Source of the DNA: Calothrix sp. MO_192.B10
GTDB taxonomy: Bacteria; Cyanobacteriota; Cyanobacteriia; Cyanobacteriales; Nostocaceae
Direction of reading: 5' to 3'
NCBI GenBank assembly: GCA_030065055.1
Contig: JASJDS010000074.1
Span: 1-64,000, forward strand
Length of the DNA: 64,000 nt
The translations under genes and the position numbers were made by a program. The notes beneath the pieces were generated by a model, which was not told the DNA's origin, ran no database searches, and worked only from the letters and a program-made list of their open reading frames with translations. Position 1 is the first letter of the stretch. The number at the start of each line of letters is the position of its first letter. Of the stretch, positions 35,610 to 44,676 are shown one piece after another.

Positions 35610-36551
35610 ATGACTTTCTTCCATAAAGACGAACAATTAGAACAGCTAAGTAATCAAATTTTAGAAGCTACCTGGGCGGCATTTCCTAACCTAGCACGCA
35701 ATCAAATTGCCCTGACTTGGATTGTCTACGATCCGCCCGTACTAGTAAATACGGGTGGTGCCCTCACTCCATCAGATTTTTGGAACCATCCAGTACGTGG
35801 ATTTACTTACCGGGGAGTAGAAAGGATTTACCCCGCCAGTGTGGTGAAACTATTTTATTTAGTAGCCATGCATGAATGGCTAGACCAGGGAATGCTCAAC
35901 TCTTCCCCAGAATTACAACGGGCGATGAAAGACATGATAGTTGATTCCAGCAACGATGCCACCAGCTTAATTATGGATGTACTAAGTGGCACCACATCAG
36001 GACCCCAATTACCTGCTGGGCCCTTTGAAACTTGGCAGTACCAACGGCAGATTGTGAACCGTTATTATCAATCCTTGGAGTGGTCTGAATTGGAAACCAT
36101 CAATGTTTGCCAAAAAACCTGGGGTGATGGTCCTTATGGCAGGGAACGGGCATTTTATGGGGAAATGTTAGAAAACCGCAATATGCTCACCACCAATGCC
36201 ACCGCCAGATTATTACATAGTATCATTGGTGGAGTGGCAGTTTCCAGCGAGCGATCGCAAGCTATGATGGCTTTACTAAAGCGCAGTCTTAACCCCGATG
36301 AATTGCCCCAGGATGTGGAAGAAGATCAAGTTACAGGGTTTTTGGGTGGTGGTTTGCCTCAAACAGCAAAACTGTGGTCAAAAGCCGGTTGGACTAGTCA
36401 AGTTCGCCACGATGCAGCATATATTGAAGTGTCAGACAAACGTCCTTATTTATTAGTGGTATTTACTGAGGGTAAGGCAAGTGCTAGTAATAAAAATATC
36501 TTGCCCTTTATCTCTCAACAATTTGTGGAGACCATTAGTGATTTGGGATAA
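35610..36551 (+). CDS. Serine hydrolase of the class A beta-lactamase/PBP fold
   Basis: A 313-residue protein with the three motifs of the penicillin-recognising fold: Ser77-x-x-Lys80 in YPASVVKLF, a Ser-x-Asn at about 113-115 (DSSND), and Lys258-Ala-Gly (in place of KTG) in SKAGWT. No signal peptide is evident. Such cyanobacterial proteins are often annotated as beta-lactamases, but the class A Glu of the omega loop is not identifiable and a peptidoglycan or ester hydrolase role is as likely. It is a paralogue of the protein encoded at 54285-55778. It is divergent from the NlpC/P60 gene. Confidence 0.85.
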   Translation: MTFFHKDEQLEQLSNQILEATWAAFPNLARNQIALTWIVYDPPVLVNTGGALTPSDFWNHPVRGFTYRGVERIYPASVVKLFYLVAMHEWLDQGMLNSSPELQRAMKDMIVDSSNDATSLIMDVLSGTTSGPQLPAGPFETWQYQRQIVNRYYQSLEWSELETINVCQKTWGDGPYGRERAFYGEMLENRNMLTTNATARLLHSIIGGVAVSSERSQAMMALLKRSLNPDELPQDVEEDQVTGFLGGGLPQTAKLWSKAGWTSQVRHDAAYIEVSDKRPYLLVVFTEGKASASNKNILPFISQQFVETISDLG

Positions 36552-36793
36552 TAATCTGCAACTTGGGTTATTAAATACAAACTTACGCTTAATGTGAATT
36601 GAGTGCCGAAACCATTGTAATTGCGTCCATAGTCTTGGAAATATGATTTTGGACAAGGCTCAGAACCCTCAATTGTCTCTCTACGGTCGATTTAGTTATT
36701 GGAAAAATTCATCTCTCGTTACAGTAAAGCGATTACGGGAGATGATTTTTTGCACCTCAACTGATAGATATACTAAATCAGAATTATCAACAA
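36552..36793. other. Intergenic, no gene recognised
   Basis: AT-rich sequence downstream of the serine hydrolase gene. I see no hairpin strong enough to call a terminator and no coding frame. Confidence 0.4.
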
Positions 36794-36881
36794 TTATAGC
36801 ACTACGCAATTAGGTTATGACATTGTTAAATGCACCAAACCTATGAACAGTAAACTTATTACTTATTACTTATTACTTATT
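36794..36881 (-). repeat. Dispersed repeat copy 2 joined to (ACTTATT)4
   Basis: 36794-36861 is the reverse complement of 135-203. At its end four copies of ACTTATT occupy 36854-36881. After this come GCGCGTAGCGC, a perfect palindrome, and near 37000-37067 more degenerate ACTTATT/TTCTTAT repeats. No gene lies between 36552 and 37441. Confidence 0.85.
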
Positions 36882-37376
36882 ACTTGCGCGTAGCGCTATA
36901 TTCGGGGAACTGCCTTCAGAAAGGTTGCACCTTCGTCTTTCATTATAAGGATTCAGGGAGTGAACGCAAAAAGGTGTGGGAGAGCCAAAATACTTATTCC
37001 TTATGACTTATTTCTTATTTCTTATGACTTATTTCTTATGACTTATGACTTATTTCTTATTCCTTAATCAAAGGATAAATTTAGGATTGATCGTCAGATA
37101 ATATCTGTAACGATTGATAACAAACTTATATCCTTTCACTTTAATTAGTGATAAAAGTAACGATTAGTGTTCCCGTCGTCAATACTTGCTATTAACCGCT
37201 TTAGGACTGGTACAGGAGTATTTGAAGACATTTGATCAGTACCCCCCAGTCAGCCTCCCTTTAGCTCCAATTCCGAGAAGATTGTTAGGAGATCATCGAG
37301 GAGATTGGAACCGTTGTTCCTGACTAGGGTTTAGTCAAACTTAAACAGCTAAGGCAATAAATGTCTGGCGATCCTT

Positions 37377-37419
37377 GCGGCTCATAGTAGTTGCGATCGC
37401 CTGTTTCTAAAATTCAATC
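37377..37419. repeat. Direct repeat flanking the decarboxylase gene, left copy
   Basis: GCGGCTCATAGTAG is identical to 39429-39442, and similarity continues through an ATCGCCT, a CTAAAA and a TTCAATC block to 37419. The two copies bracket a single gene in direct orientation. They could be the footprint of an inserted segment or a locally duplicated sequence. Confidence 0.75.
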
Positions 37420-37441
37420 CGAATCAATTGGAGTCAAAACT

Positions 37442-39406
37442 ATGGTTTCTAAATTTGCTGCCCTTTGGAATAAAGATGGAAGTGTTCAAGCGAGTGCCCC
37501 CCGTTGGGCAAGTTTACGGGCAGAGATGCGGAGTGCCTTTCCCACCTACTATTCCACCACATCCGATCCCTTTGCCGATATGGTTGAGGAAGCCATTCGT
37601 TATCTGAATCAACTAAAACCCCCTCAACCTACTTCCTCCCCCTCCGAAACCCCAGGCTATCTAGGGGGCGATCCTTCCGGTCCTCACTACGGCAATGTTA
37701 CCCAGGCCAGACTGGGAGAAAACATGGCTTCCATCGTCGATGTATTACAACAGGCCGCCGATCTCTTCAAGGGAATGCCCAACTGGAATCATCCCCTAGT
37801 CATGCCTAATGTGATTCCCCCTGCCAATACGGCCGCCATTATTTCCGCCATGATGACCCAGGTTTTTAGCCCCAATATCATTGAAGGGGAGTATTCCTGG
37901 GATGTGGAACGGACTGAAATGGAAGCCTCTGCCATCTTAGCCGACCTGATTGGCTGGCCGACCGAAGAAGCGGGGGGTTTATTCACCTTTGGTGGTTCAG
38001 GGTGCTATTTTTATGGCATCAAATATGCTCTGACCAGTTGTTTAGGCATGGATTCCCGTTGTAATGGCATTCGCACCGATGCCAAGGTATTGGTGTCCCA
38101 GCAGGGTCACTACTGCAAACAGAATTCCACAGACTGGACTGGTCTGGGGATGGAAAACTTCATCGAGATCGACACCGATGATGTCACTAATGCTATGGAC
38201 TTTGCCCATCTTGAAGAAGTGGTGCGAGAACTCCATAGTGCAGGAACCCCCATCGCTGCCATCGTCTGTACCATGGGGACAACAGATGCCTTTGCCATAG
38301 ATCCCATTGATAAAGTACGCGCCCTGGTGGATGAATTGTATCCTCTGGCAAACCATCCTGAGGGGGTTGGGCGACCCCTAATCTACGCCGACGCAGTCAT
38401 TGGCTGGTCTTGGCTCACCTTCAAAGGCTATGATTTTACAGCCAATCCTTTGGGGTTTGCCCCAACGGTTTTAGCCGAGATTCAGAAAAACTACGAGGCC
38501 ATCAGCAAGGTAATCCACGCCGATGCTATTGGTTGCGACTTCCACAAGACAGGTTGGGCTACCTACAATTGCAGCGTTGTCATGGTTCGCGATCTGCATA
38601 AATTCCAAGAACTGCTGAGTCGTCCGGGTTCGGCCTATCTTCAAGCCCGTACCTGTTATAACCCCGGTCTCTACACCTTGGAAGTGTCCCGTTCCGGTTC
38701 CTATTCCATGGCAGCTTGGGCGACCCTCAAATTCATGGGATATGAAGGATTTCGCTCTATTCTGGGGGGAATTCTGGAACTGCAACACTATCTGCGCCAT
38801 GAAGTGATTGCTAACGAACCCACGACTGTGTGTGTTAATGCAGCAGATTCAGGGTTTGTCACTCTGTTTCGGGTGTATAAAACGGGAGTGGATGCTCAAG
38901 CTCAATATGAAAGGGAATTAAACGATCCCAGTGCCAAAGCAGAACTCGAAGCCAATAACAAATTACAACAAGACATCGCAGATATGCTCTGGCAGTGGCA
39001 CCGAGATGGTCAGTTACACGGGGGAAGCTACGCCCCCTACATCAGTTATACCAGTGGGTTCCGCCCCACGGACTATGACGATGAATCCGTGGAACCAGGG
39101 TTTATCTATGCCGTAAAAGCCTTCCCCATGAATGTCAACATTACCCCTGAAGTGATGGATGAACTAATTCGGTTGGTGTTGGTAGCACGGGATGCCATCG
39201 AAGCAGGTGAGGTTCCCCAACCCAATGATGATGCGGGAAGTTGTCCTGTACCTTATTCTAAGTTCTCCGACATTAAACCCCTTGAATGTGCTTCCGATGA
39301 AGCAGGGGCAGGGGGTTCCACTTCCGACAATTTGCTCTCTGGTATTGGGCGACAGTCCCTCAAGGCACTGAAGCGACTACGGAAACGCCGTAGTAAGAAA
39401 GCTTAG
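37442..39406 (+). CDS. PLP-dependent group II decarboxylase
   Basis: A 654-residue enzyme related to glutamate, diaminobutyrate and aromatic-L-amino-acid decarboxylases. I use the ATG at 37442; a TTG upstream lies within the direct repeat. Visible motifs: a Gly-rich FTFGGSGCYF, His in VSQQGHYCK that stacks on PLP, Asp-Ala in IYADAVIGWSW pairing with the PLP nitrogen, and the Schiff-base Lys in CDFHKTGW. The chain is longer than the usual 480-550. Substrate is not clear. The gene has a visibly more GC-rich codon choice than its neighbours and no GCGATCGC inside it, which with the flanking repeats suggests transfer. Confidence 0.85.
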   Translation: MVSKFAALWNKDGSVQASAPRWASLRAEMRSAFPTYYSTTSDPFADMVEEAIRYLNQLKPPQPTSSPSETPGYLGGDPSGPHYGNVTQARLGENMASIVDVLQQAADLFKGMPNWNHPLVMPNVIPPANTAAIISAMMTQVFSPNIIEGEYSWDVERTEMEASAILADLIGWPTEEAGGLFTFGGSGCYFYGIKYALTSCLGMDSRCNGIRTDAKVLVSQQGHYCKQNSTDWTGLGMENFIEIDTDDVTNAMDFAHLEEVVRELHSAGTPIAAIVCTMGTTDAFAIDPIDKVRALVDELYPLANHPEGVGRPLIYADAVIGWSWLTFKGYDFTANPLGFAPTVLAEIQKNYEAISKVIHADAIGCDFHKTGWATYNCSVVMVRDLHKFQELLSRPGSAYLQARTCYNPGLYTLEVSRSGSYSMAAWATLKFMGYEGFRSILGGILELQHYLRHEVIANEPTTVCVNAADSGFVTLFRVYKTGVDAQAQYERELNDPSAKAELEANNKLQQDIADMLWQWHRDGQLHGGSYAPYISYTSGFRPTDYDDESVEPGFIYAVKAFPMNVNITPEVMDELIRLVLVARDAIEAGEVPQPNDDAGSCPVPYSKFSDIKPLECASDEAGAGGSTSDNLLSGIGRQSLKALKRLRKRRSKKA

Positions 39407-39428
39407 TTCTGAATTATCGTTTTTTCTC

Positions 39429-39473
39429 GCGGCTCATAGTAGCCGCAATCGCCTCCCTCTAAAACTTTCAATC
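39429..39473. repeat. Direct repeat flanking the decarboxylase gene, right copy
   Basis: Counterpart of 37377-37419 in the same orientation, beginning 23 bp after the stop codon. Mismatches lie mostly in the middle (TTGCGATCG versus CCGCAATCG; GTTT versus CCCT). Confidence 0.75.
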
Positions 39474-39482
39474 ATTATTAAT

Positions 39483-39530
39483 GGGAGCATCCCAATTTTT
39501 CCAAAATATACGGTAGTGGGAGCCGAAAAG
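39483..39530 (+). repeat. Half copy of the fold-back element at 328-442
   Basis: GGGAGCATCCCAATTTTTC and then CGGTAGTGGGAGC match the left half of the element at 328-442, but the right arm is missing. It lies immediately after the right direct repeat and just before the pirin gene's stop codon. Confidence 0.7.
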
Positions 39531-39555
39531 CTCCTTTCATTTTCGGAAACTGTTA

Positions 39556-40443
39556 TTACACCGATTCTACGAAAGATGCATCAGGGAGCGGAATAAACTC
39601 AGTTTCTCCTGGAACTTGATCAAATAGTCCTTGTTGCCAATCAGACTTAGCTTGTTCGATGCGGGAGGGACTACTAGATACAAAGTTCCACCACTTGTAA
39701 CGTTTGCCAATGGGTTCCCCACCAATAATGACACATCGAGCTTCCATACTAGAAGTAATTTCTACTCCATCACCAGGTTGAACCATTACCAAACGATGCT
39801 GTTCTATAGATTCGCCATTTATCTTGAGTCCCTCAGTGACACTATAAATTCCTTGTTCCCTGTATTCTGAGCCAAGTACAAACTTACCTTTGGGTTTGAG
39901 AATTACATCCAAATACATCATAGGGGAGAAAGTCACCACCGGAGACTTATACCCATCTACTTCTCCAGCTATCAAAGTTATAGACGCGCCATCCCGATTC
40001 CAAGTAGGTAAGCTATCTGTTGGATAATGCTCGAAGGAAGGAGAAACTTCTTCATACCCATCAGGTAAAGCAATCCAAGTCTGGATGGCGTGGAGTATGG
40101 ATTCCCCAGTGCGAGCATTTGTAGGAGTACGCTCGGAATGGACAATTCCCCTTCCCGCAGTCATCCAATTCACTTCACCAGGACGAATTTCTTGTACGGA
40201 ACCCAAACTATCGCGATGTAGCAAAACTCCTGCAAACAAATATGTGACCGTTGCTAGATTTATATGGGGATGGGGACGCACATCTACCCCTTTACCTGGA
40301 AGAAAGGTTGCAGGCCCTAAATGGTCAAAAAAGATAAAAGGTCCAACCATAGACCGATCTTGGTTGGGAAGAAGACGACGCGCTGCAAACCCCCCCAAAT
40401 CTTTGATATGTGGTCTCAGCATTTGGGATATTTGACTGGACAT
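39556..40443 (-). CDS. Pirin family protein
   Basis: A 295-residue bicupin. The N-terminal half has the pirin pattern VGPFIFFDHLGPA, then VRPHPHINLATVTYLF with the metal-binding His residues, and a WMTAGRGIVHSE motif with the further His and Glu. The C-terminal cupin follows from about residue 170. Pirins bind iron; some act as quercetin dioxygenases, others as redox-sensitive regulators. The role here is unknown. It is a single minus-strand gene between the decarboxylase and the exopolysaccharide cluster. Confidence 0.92.
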   Translation of the reverse strand: MSSQISQMLRPHIKDLGGFAARRLLPNQDRSMVGPFIFFDHLGPATFLPGKGVDVRPHPHINLATVTYLFAGVLLHRDSLGSVQEIRPGEVNWMTAGRGIVHSERTPTNARTGESILHAIQTWIALPDGYEEVSPSFEHYPTDSLPTWNRDGASITLIAGEVDGYKSPVVTFSPMMYLDVILKPKGKFVLGSEYREQGIYSVTEGLKINGESIEQHRLVMVQPGDGVEITSSMEARCVIIGGEPIGKRYKWWNFVSSSPSRIEQAKSDWQQGLFDQVPGETEFIPLPDASFVESV

Positions 40444-40766
40444 GGCTACACTCCCTGATTCTTAGCTTGACTCCATAGATAAAATACTCCTTTATTTAAC
40501 CTGGTAGCAAGGCAATTGAATACAGATCAGTTGCTCATTTTTGAAATCCCGCGAAGTCGTGATTCAAGTCCAATCTACTTGGGTATGATGGCATATTAAT
40601 ACCTAGGCAGTTACCGAAAAATACTAGTTTTTTAAAGATTATAAAAAATTATCTTAAATAATGACTCTAGATTATTAATTTTCTAGAACCATAGGATATA
40701 TTGGCTAACAAGTACAAAAAATGCTGAATCAAACTAGTCAACTATTCTACAAATACAATAAACACA
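40444..40766. other. Leader region of the exopolysaccharide cluster
   Basis: 323 bp, strongly AT-rich in its right half, between divergent genes. It should hold the promoters of the pirin and Wzc-like genes; I see no clear operator or repeat. Confidence 0.4.
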
Positions 40767-43013
40767 ATGGATGACTATCTTGCATCTGGTAACCGCCTTA
40801 GGGAGAATAGAGCGGCTATTGATTTAGATTTGCAAAAATACTTACAAGCCTGTAAACGTCGCTGGTTACCAGCGACTAGTATTTTTGTAATTACTGTTAG
40901 CCTGACTGCATCGCTACTACCTTTCCTAAAGCCATCCTATACAACAGAAGGTAAACTACTTTTTGAAAAAGTAGACAAAACATCTTCTTTGACTGGATTA
41001 GGGAAAATCGGAAACTTACAAAGCATCGTAGCGAATCAGACACCTCTAACTACAGAAATAGAGGTACTTAATTCTCATCCTCTTTTAGAAAAGACGATTA
41101 AAAAGCTACAGCTTAAAGACAACAAAGGTCAACTATTCAAACCTGAAGATTTGAAGAAAAAAATTGATATCAAGATTATAGGAGCAACAGATGTAATTCA
41201 AATTAGCTACAAAAGTAAAAAGCCTCAGGAAGCAGCAGATGTGGTTAACACATTGATGAATCTATACATCGACAATCAAACGGAGAAAAATCGTTCTGAA
41301 GTCATAGCTGTTCGCCAATTTATTAATAAAGAACTTCCAGAAATAGAGAAGGAAGTGTTAAAAACAGAGGCAAGACTTCGCAAATTTAGAGAGCAAAATC
41401 AAGTTGTAGATCTAGCAAAAGAAGCAGAAACAACTGTATTAGAGATTGCAGCATTAAATCGACAAATTACGACTCTTGAATCTGATCTAAATGCTGTTAG
41501 AGCTCAATCGACAAAACTCCAACGTGAGTTAGGTTTAAATCTAGAACAGGCCATGACTGTAAATATTCTCAGTACTTCACCTGAGATACAGTCAGCTCTT
41601 GCAGAGCTAAGAACAGTTGAGAGTGAATTAACTAATCAAAAGAAGCTATTTTTGAATCAACACCCTAATATTATTGCCTTAGAGAATAAAAAAGCAATTT
41701 TAGAGAATCTCATCCAACAAAAAAGTCGGGAAGTTGCAAATAATCGGGCTGTAATTCCTTATGGCTTATTACAGAGCCGGGATATGAAAGCAAATTTAGT
41801 GGAGGAATTTATTACCTCTGCAATCGAAAATTTAAAATTAACTCAACAACTTGCTTCTTTATATCAGTCCCGAGATATTTATCAAAAGCGATCTTTGTTG
41901 TTGCCAAAGCTACAGCAACAGCAGGAGATACTAGAAAGAAAAGTGGAAGCAGCGAAAGCAACTTATAATACTCTGCTAACTAAACTTCCAGAAGTGCAAG
42001 TTACAGAAAATAAAAAAACAGATAATGTTAATATTATTCAACCGGCTGAAATTCCTGAAAAAGGAAGTACTCTGAAACATATTGTAGTTTTGCTTCTAGG
42101 AATTATGCTAGGTTTATTCCTCTCTACAAGTTCAATCCTGCTTTTAGAGATCAGAGATAAATCTCTGAAGAACCTAGAAGAAATTAAAGAATTATTTGCA
42201 TATACATTACTGGGAATTATTCCCTCATTGCAGCAGAACAAATCTACATCACGTAAAAAAGATTTAGAGCTGATAATTCCGGAAGTTCCAGTTAGAAATG
42301 CACCAAATTCTTTTATTGGTGAAATTTACCGCATGATTCAGGCAAATATCAAATTTCTCAGTTCAGATAAAGAACTAAGAGTGATTGTAGTCACTAGTTC
42401 TGTGCCAAAAGAAGGTAAGTCTACAGTGGCGGCCAATTTAGCTGCGGTTATGGCCCAACTAGGACGTAGAGTCTTATTAATTGATGCAGATCTTCGTCAA
42501 CCTGTTCAGCATCATATCTGGGAACTAAACAATAATCAGGGATTAAGCAATTTACTAGTTGGTCAAACAGAATTTAGCCCAGCAGTCTGTCAGGATATAG
42601 AACATCTCGAAATCCTCACTTCAGGTGTTAAACCTCCTAATTCATTAGCCCTTTTAGATTCCCAACGAATGTCTTCATTTATCCAGTCTACTACAGACAA
42701 GTATGACTTTGTAATTATTGATTCTCCACCCTTACTGTTGACAGCTGATGCTTTAACTTTAGGTAGGATGAGTGATGGTATTTTGCTAGTAAATCGACCA
42801 GAAATTCTTGACCGTAAGAGTGCAACTTTGGCTAAAGAAATGCTAGAACGTTCAGAACAAAATGTTTTGGGTTTAGTTGTCAACGGGATCAATAAGAAAG
42901 AGTTTAATAGCTATTTTTACCATGCGAAGACCTACTTGACGGATGAAGACTGGAGTGATTATACTTCAAGTAGTTCCCCAACTCCTTTGAGTAAACTATT
43001 CAACATATTATAA
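40767..43013 (+). CDS. Wzc-like polysaccharide co-polymerase with BY-kinase domain
   Basis: A 748-residue inner-membrane protein. Domains: a first membrane helix at about 33-55 (LPATSIFVITVSLTASLLPF), a Wzz-type periplasmic domain, long coiled coils (about 180-400), a GNVR-like segment, a second helix at about 430-455 (IVVLLLGIMLGLFLSTSSIL), and a cytosolic tyrosine-kinase domain with Walker A VPKEGKST (about 546-553), Walker A' LLIDADLRQP (about 570-579) and Walker B FVIIDSPP (about 648-655). The C-tail has only three or four Tyr, fewer than enterobacterial Wzc. It sets chain length and export of the polymer made by the following genes. It opens the cluster. Confidence 0.92.
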   Translation: MDDYLASGNRLRENRAAIDLDLQKYLQACKRRWLPATSIFVITVSLTASLLPFLKPSYTTEGKLLFEKVDKTSSLTGLGKIGNLQSIVANQTPLTTEIEVLNSHPLLEKTIKKLQLKDNKGQLFKPEDLKKKIDIKIIGATDVIQISYKSKKPQEAADVVNTLMNLYIDNQTEKNRSEVIAVRQFINKELPEIEKEVLKTEARLRKFREQNQVVDLAKEAETTVLEIAALNRQITTLESDLNAVRAQSTKLQRELGLNLEQAMTVNILSTSPEIQSALAELRTVESELTNQKKLFLNQHPNIIALENKKAILENLIQQKSREVANNRAVIPYGLLQSRDMKANLVEEFITSAIENLKLTQQLASLYQSRDIYQKRSLLLPKLQQQQEILERKVEAAKATYNTLLTKLPEVQVTENKKTDNVNIIQPAEIPEKGSTLKHIVVLLLGIMLGLFLSTSSILLLEIRDKSLKNLEEIKELFAYTLLGIIPSLQQNKSTSRKKDLELIIPEVPVRNAPNSFIGEIYRMIQANIKFLSSDKELRVIVVTSSVPKEGKSTVAANLAAVMAQLGRRVLLIDADLRQPVQHHIWELNNNQGLSNLLVGQTEFSPAVCQDIEHLEILTSGVKPPNSLALLDSQRMSSFIQSTTDKYDFVIIDSPPLLLTADALTLGRMSDGILLVNRPEILDRKSATLAKEMLERSEQNVLGLVVNGINKKEFNSYFYHAKTYLTDEDWSDYTSSSSPTPLSKLFNIL

Positions 43014-43254
43014 AATGTCGCCTCACCTGATAAATATTTTGTGAATCATTGCATAAGACTATATGTTTACATAAAATCTTTTGTACCATCCTAACAAACG
43101 GTAAATTTTTGATTAATCAACTTGATATTGTTCCTAATAATTCCTGATTCTACCCTCAATGAGTTATCAAACTATGTCAATAAAGCTATGCATTTAAAAC
43201 TGTATTTTAATTCATAAATTTGCAATAAGATGTTTTCTTATAACAATATAAATT

Positions 43255-44436
43255 ATGTTTTTTTTGAATATTTTATGGGTTGTCATCTCTCTGATAATTT
43301 TAATTATAATTAGCGTTCTGTTTGTTGAATGTTGCACAGCATTATTATCTAATCAGTCTCAGGCAGAGAATATTAGCAAGCCTAGACCAAGGATTGCAGT
43401 TTTGGTGCCAGCTCATAATGAAGCCTTGGGTATTACTGTTACTTTAGAAACATTAATGCCACAATTAAGACCTCAAGATCGGCTAGTAGTTATTGCTGAT
43501 AATTGCACAGATGAAACGGCAAGTGTCAGTCGTAAATTAGGAGCGACGGTTATCGAACGGCTAGATCCACAACAGAGGGGAAAAGGGTATGCCCTAGACT
43601 ATGGCTTGCGTTCGATTGAGACAGACCCACCGGAAGTTGTTGTTATGCTTGATGCTGACTGTCATATCCATGAAGGTATGATAGAGCGGATAGCTGCATT
43701 GGCCATGGCTTCCGGACAACCTGTACAAGCAAGCTATCTCTTGGCACGCCCTGCTCAACCCAATGCAAGGGATGGGATTTCAGCCTTTGCATTTATGGTC
43801 AAGAATTTAGTCCGTCCCAAGGGATTAGCTCAGATGGGATTACCTTGTTTATTACAGGGTACAGGTATGGCTTTTCCTTGGTCGGTGATTAGTAAAGTGT
43901 CTTTAGCAAATAGCAATATTGTTGAGGATATCCAGCTAGCCGTGGATCTAGCGATCGCTGGACATCCACCCCTATTTTGCTTAGATGCAAAAGTCACAGG
44001 AATTTTACCCCAGCAGGAGCAAGCTGCCAAAAGTCAAAGGATACGTTGGGAACATGGTCATTTGCAGACTTTAATCACTCAAGTCCCACAATTACTCAAA
44101 GCGTCAATCAGTCAAAAACGTTTAGATTTGTTGGCAATAGCACTAGACCTATGTGTACCACCCCTATCCTTGTTGGTTCTCATCTGGTTGGTGGTCATGG
44201 TCTGCGCGTTGAGTTTGGGAATATTAGGAGCAAGTTGGACTCCAGTGATTATTCTAGCGATCGCAGGACTTTTGTTATTTGTATCCATTGTTAGTGCTTG
44301 GGCAAAGTTTGGGCGAACAGACTTACCCATGACAGCACTTCTAGCTGTACCTTTTTACATTCTTTGGAAGATTCCTATATATCTAGTTTTTCTGCTGCGT
44401 CCTCAGAGAGAGTGGGTTCGTACGGAGCGACAGTAA
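43255..44436 (+). CDS. Membrane GT2 glycosyltransferase of processive type
   Basis: A 393-residue protein: N-terminal membrane helix (about 3-25), GT-A domain with VLVPAHNEALG (49-59), D-N-C-T-D (82-86), Asp133-Ala-Asp135, Glu224-Asp225, and Gln261-Arg-Ile-Arg-Trp265 (the Q-x-x-R-W motif), then three or four C-terminal helices. This pattern is that of membrane GT2 enzymes such as cellulose- or hyaluronan-synthase relatives, although it is shorter than BcsA and lacks PilZ. It lies 241 bp after the Wzc-like gene. Donor sugar unknown. Confidence 0.88.
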   Translation: MFFLNILWVVISLIILIIISVLFVECCTALLSNQSQAENISKPRPRIAVLVPAHNEALGITVTLETLMPQLRPQDRLVVIADNCTDETASVSRKLGATVIERLDPQQRGKGYALDYGLRSIETDPPEVVVMLDADCHIHEGMIERIAALAMASGQPVQASYLLARPAQPNARDGISAFAFMVKNLVRPKGLAQMGLPCLLQGTGMAFPWSVISKVSLANSNIVEDIQLAVDLAIAGHPPLFCLDAKVTGILPQQEQAAKSQRIRWEHGHLQTLITQVPQLLKASISQKRLDLLAIALDLCVPPLSLLVLIWLVVMVCALSLGILGASWTPVIILAIAGLLLFVSIVSAWAKFGRTDLPMTALLAVPFYILWKIPIYLVFLLRPQREWVRTERQ

Positions 44437-44452
44437 AATATAACGCAATCCA

Positions 44453-44494
44453 TACCCTACGTATATTTCAAAAATCAAATATTAGTCCTATATG
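44453..44494. repeat. Partial copy of the repeat ending at 7998
   Basis: CCCTACG, TTTCAAAAATCAAAT and CTATAT in the same order and spacing as at about 7954-7998. It starts 17 bp after the GT2 stop codon. Confidence 0.6.
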
Positions 44495-44676
44495 CCAGTT
44501 TTAGTTTGTAGTCTTAAGTGAACTGTATTGCTCTATGGCTGTGTAGCTGCGACTTATAGCCACTAGGTTTAAGTGTTAAATAATACTTTTCAATTGTCCT
44601 CTCACATATCCCCTAATTAATTCCTCCACAAAATCATGAATTTGCGAGTATTGGCTAGATTTTATTTGTATACATT

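Noticed and set aside
35610-36551. Antibiotic-resistance beta-lactamase
   Set aside because: The fold motifs are there, but there is no identifiable class A omega-loop Glu or signal peptide, and the neighbours are peptidoglycan enzymes.
36854-37067. Possible CRISPR-like array
   Set aside because: The period is seven bases without spacers; these are heptamer tandem repeats.
43255-44436. Cellulose synthase (BcsA)
   Set aside because: The Q-x-x-R-W motif is present but the protein is far shorter than BcsA, lacks PilZ, and no BcsB is nearby.
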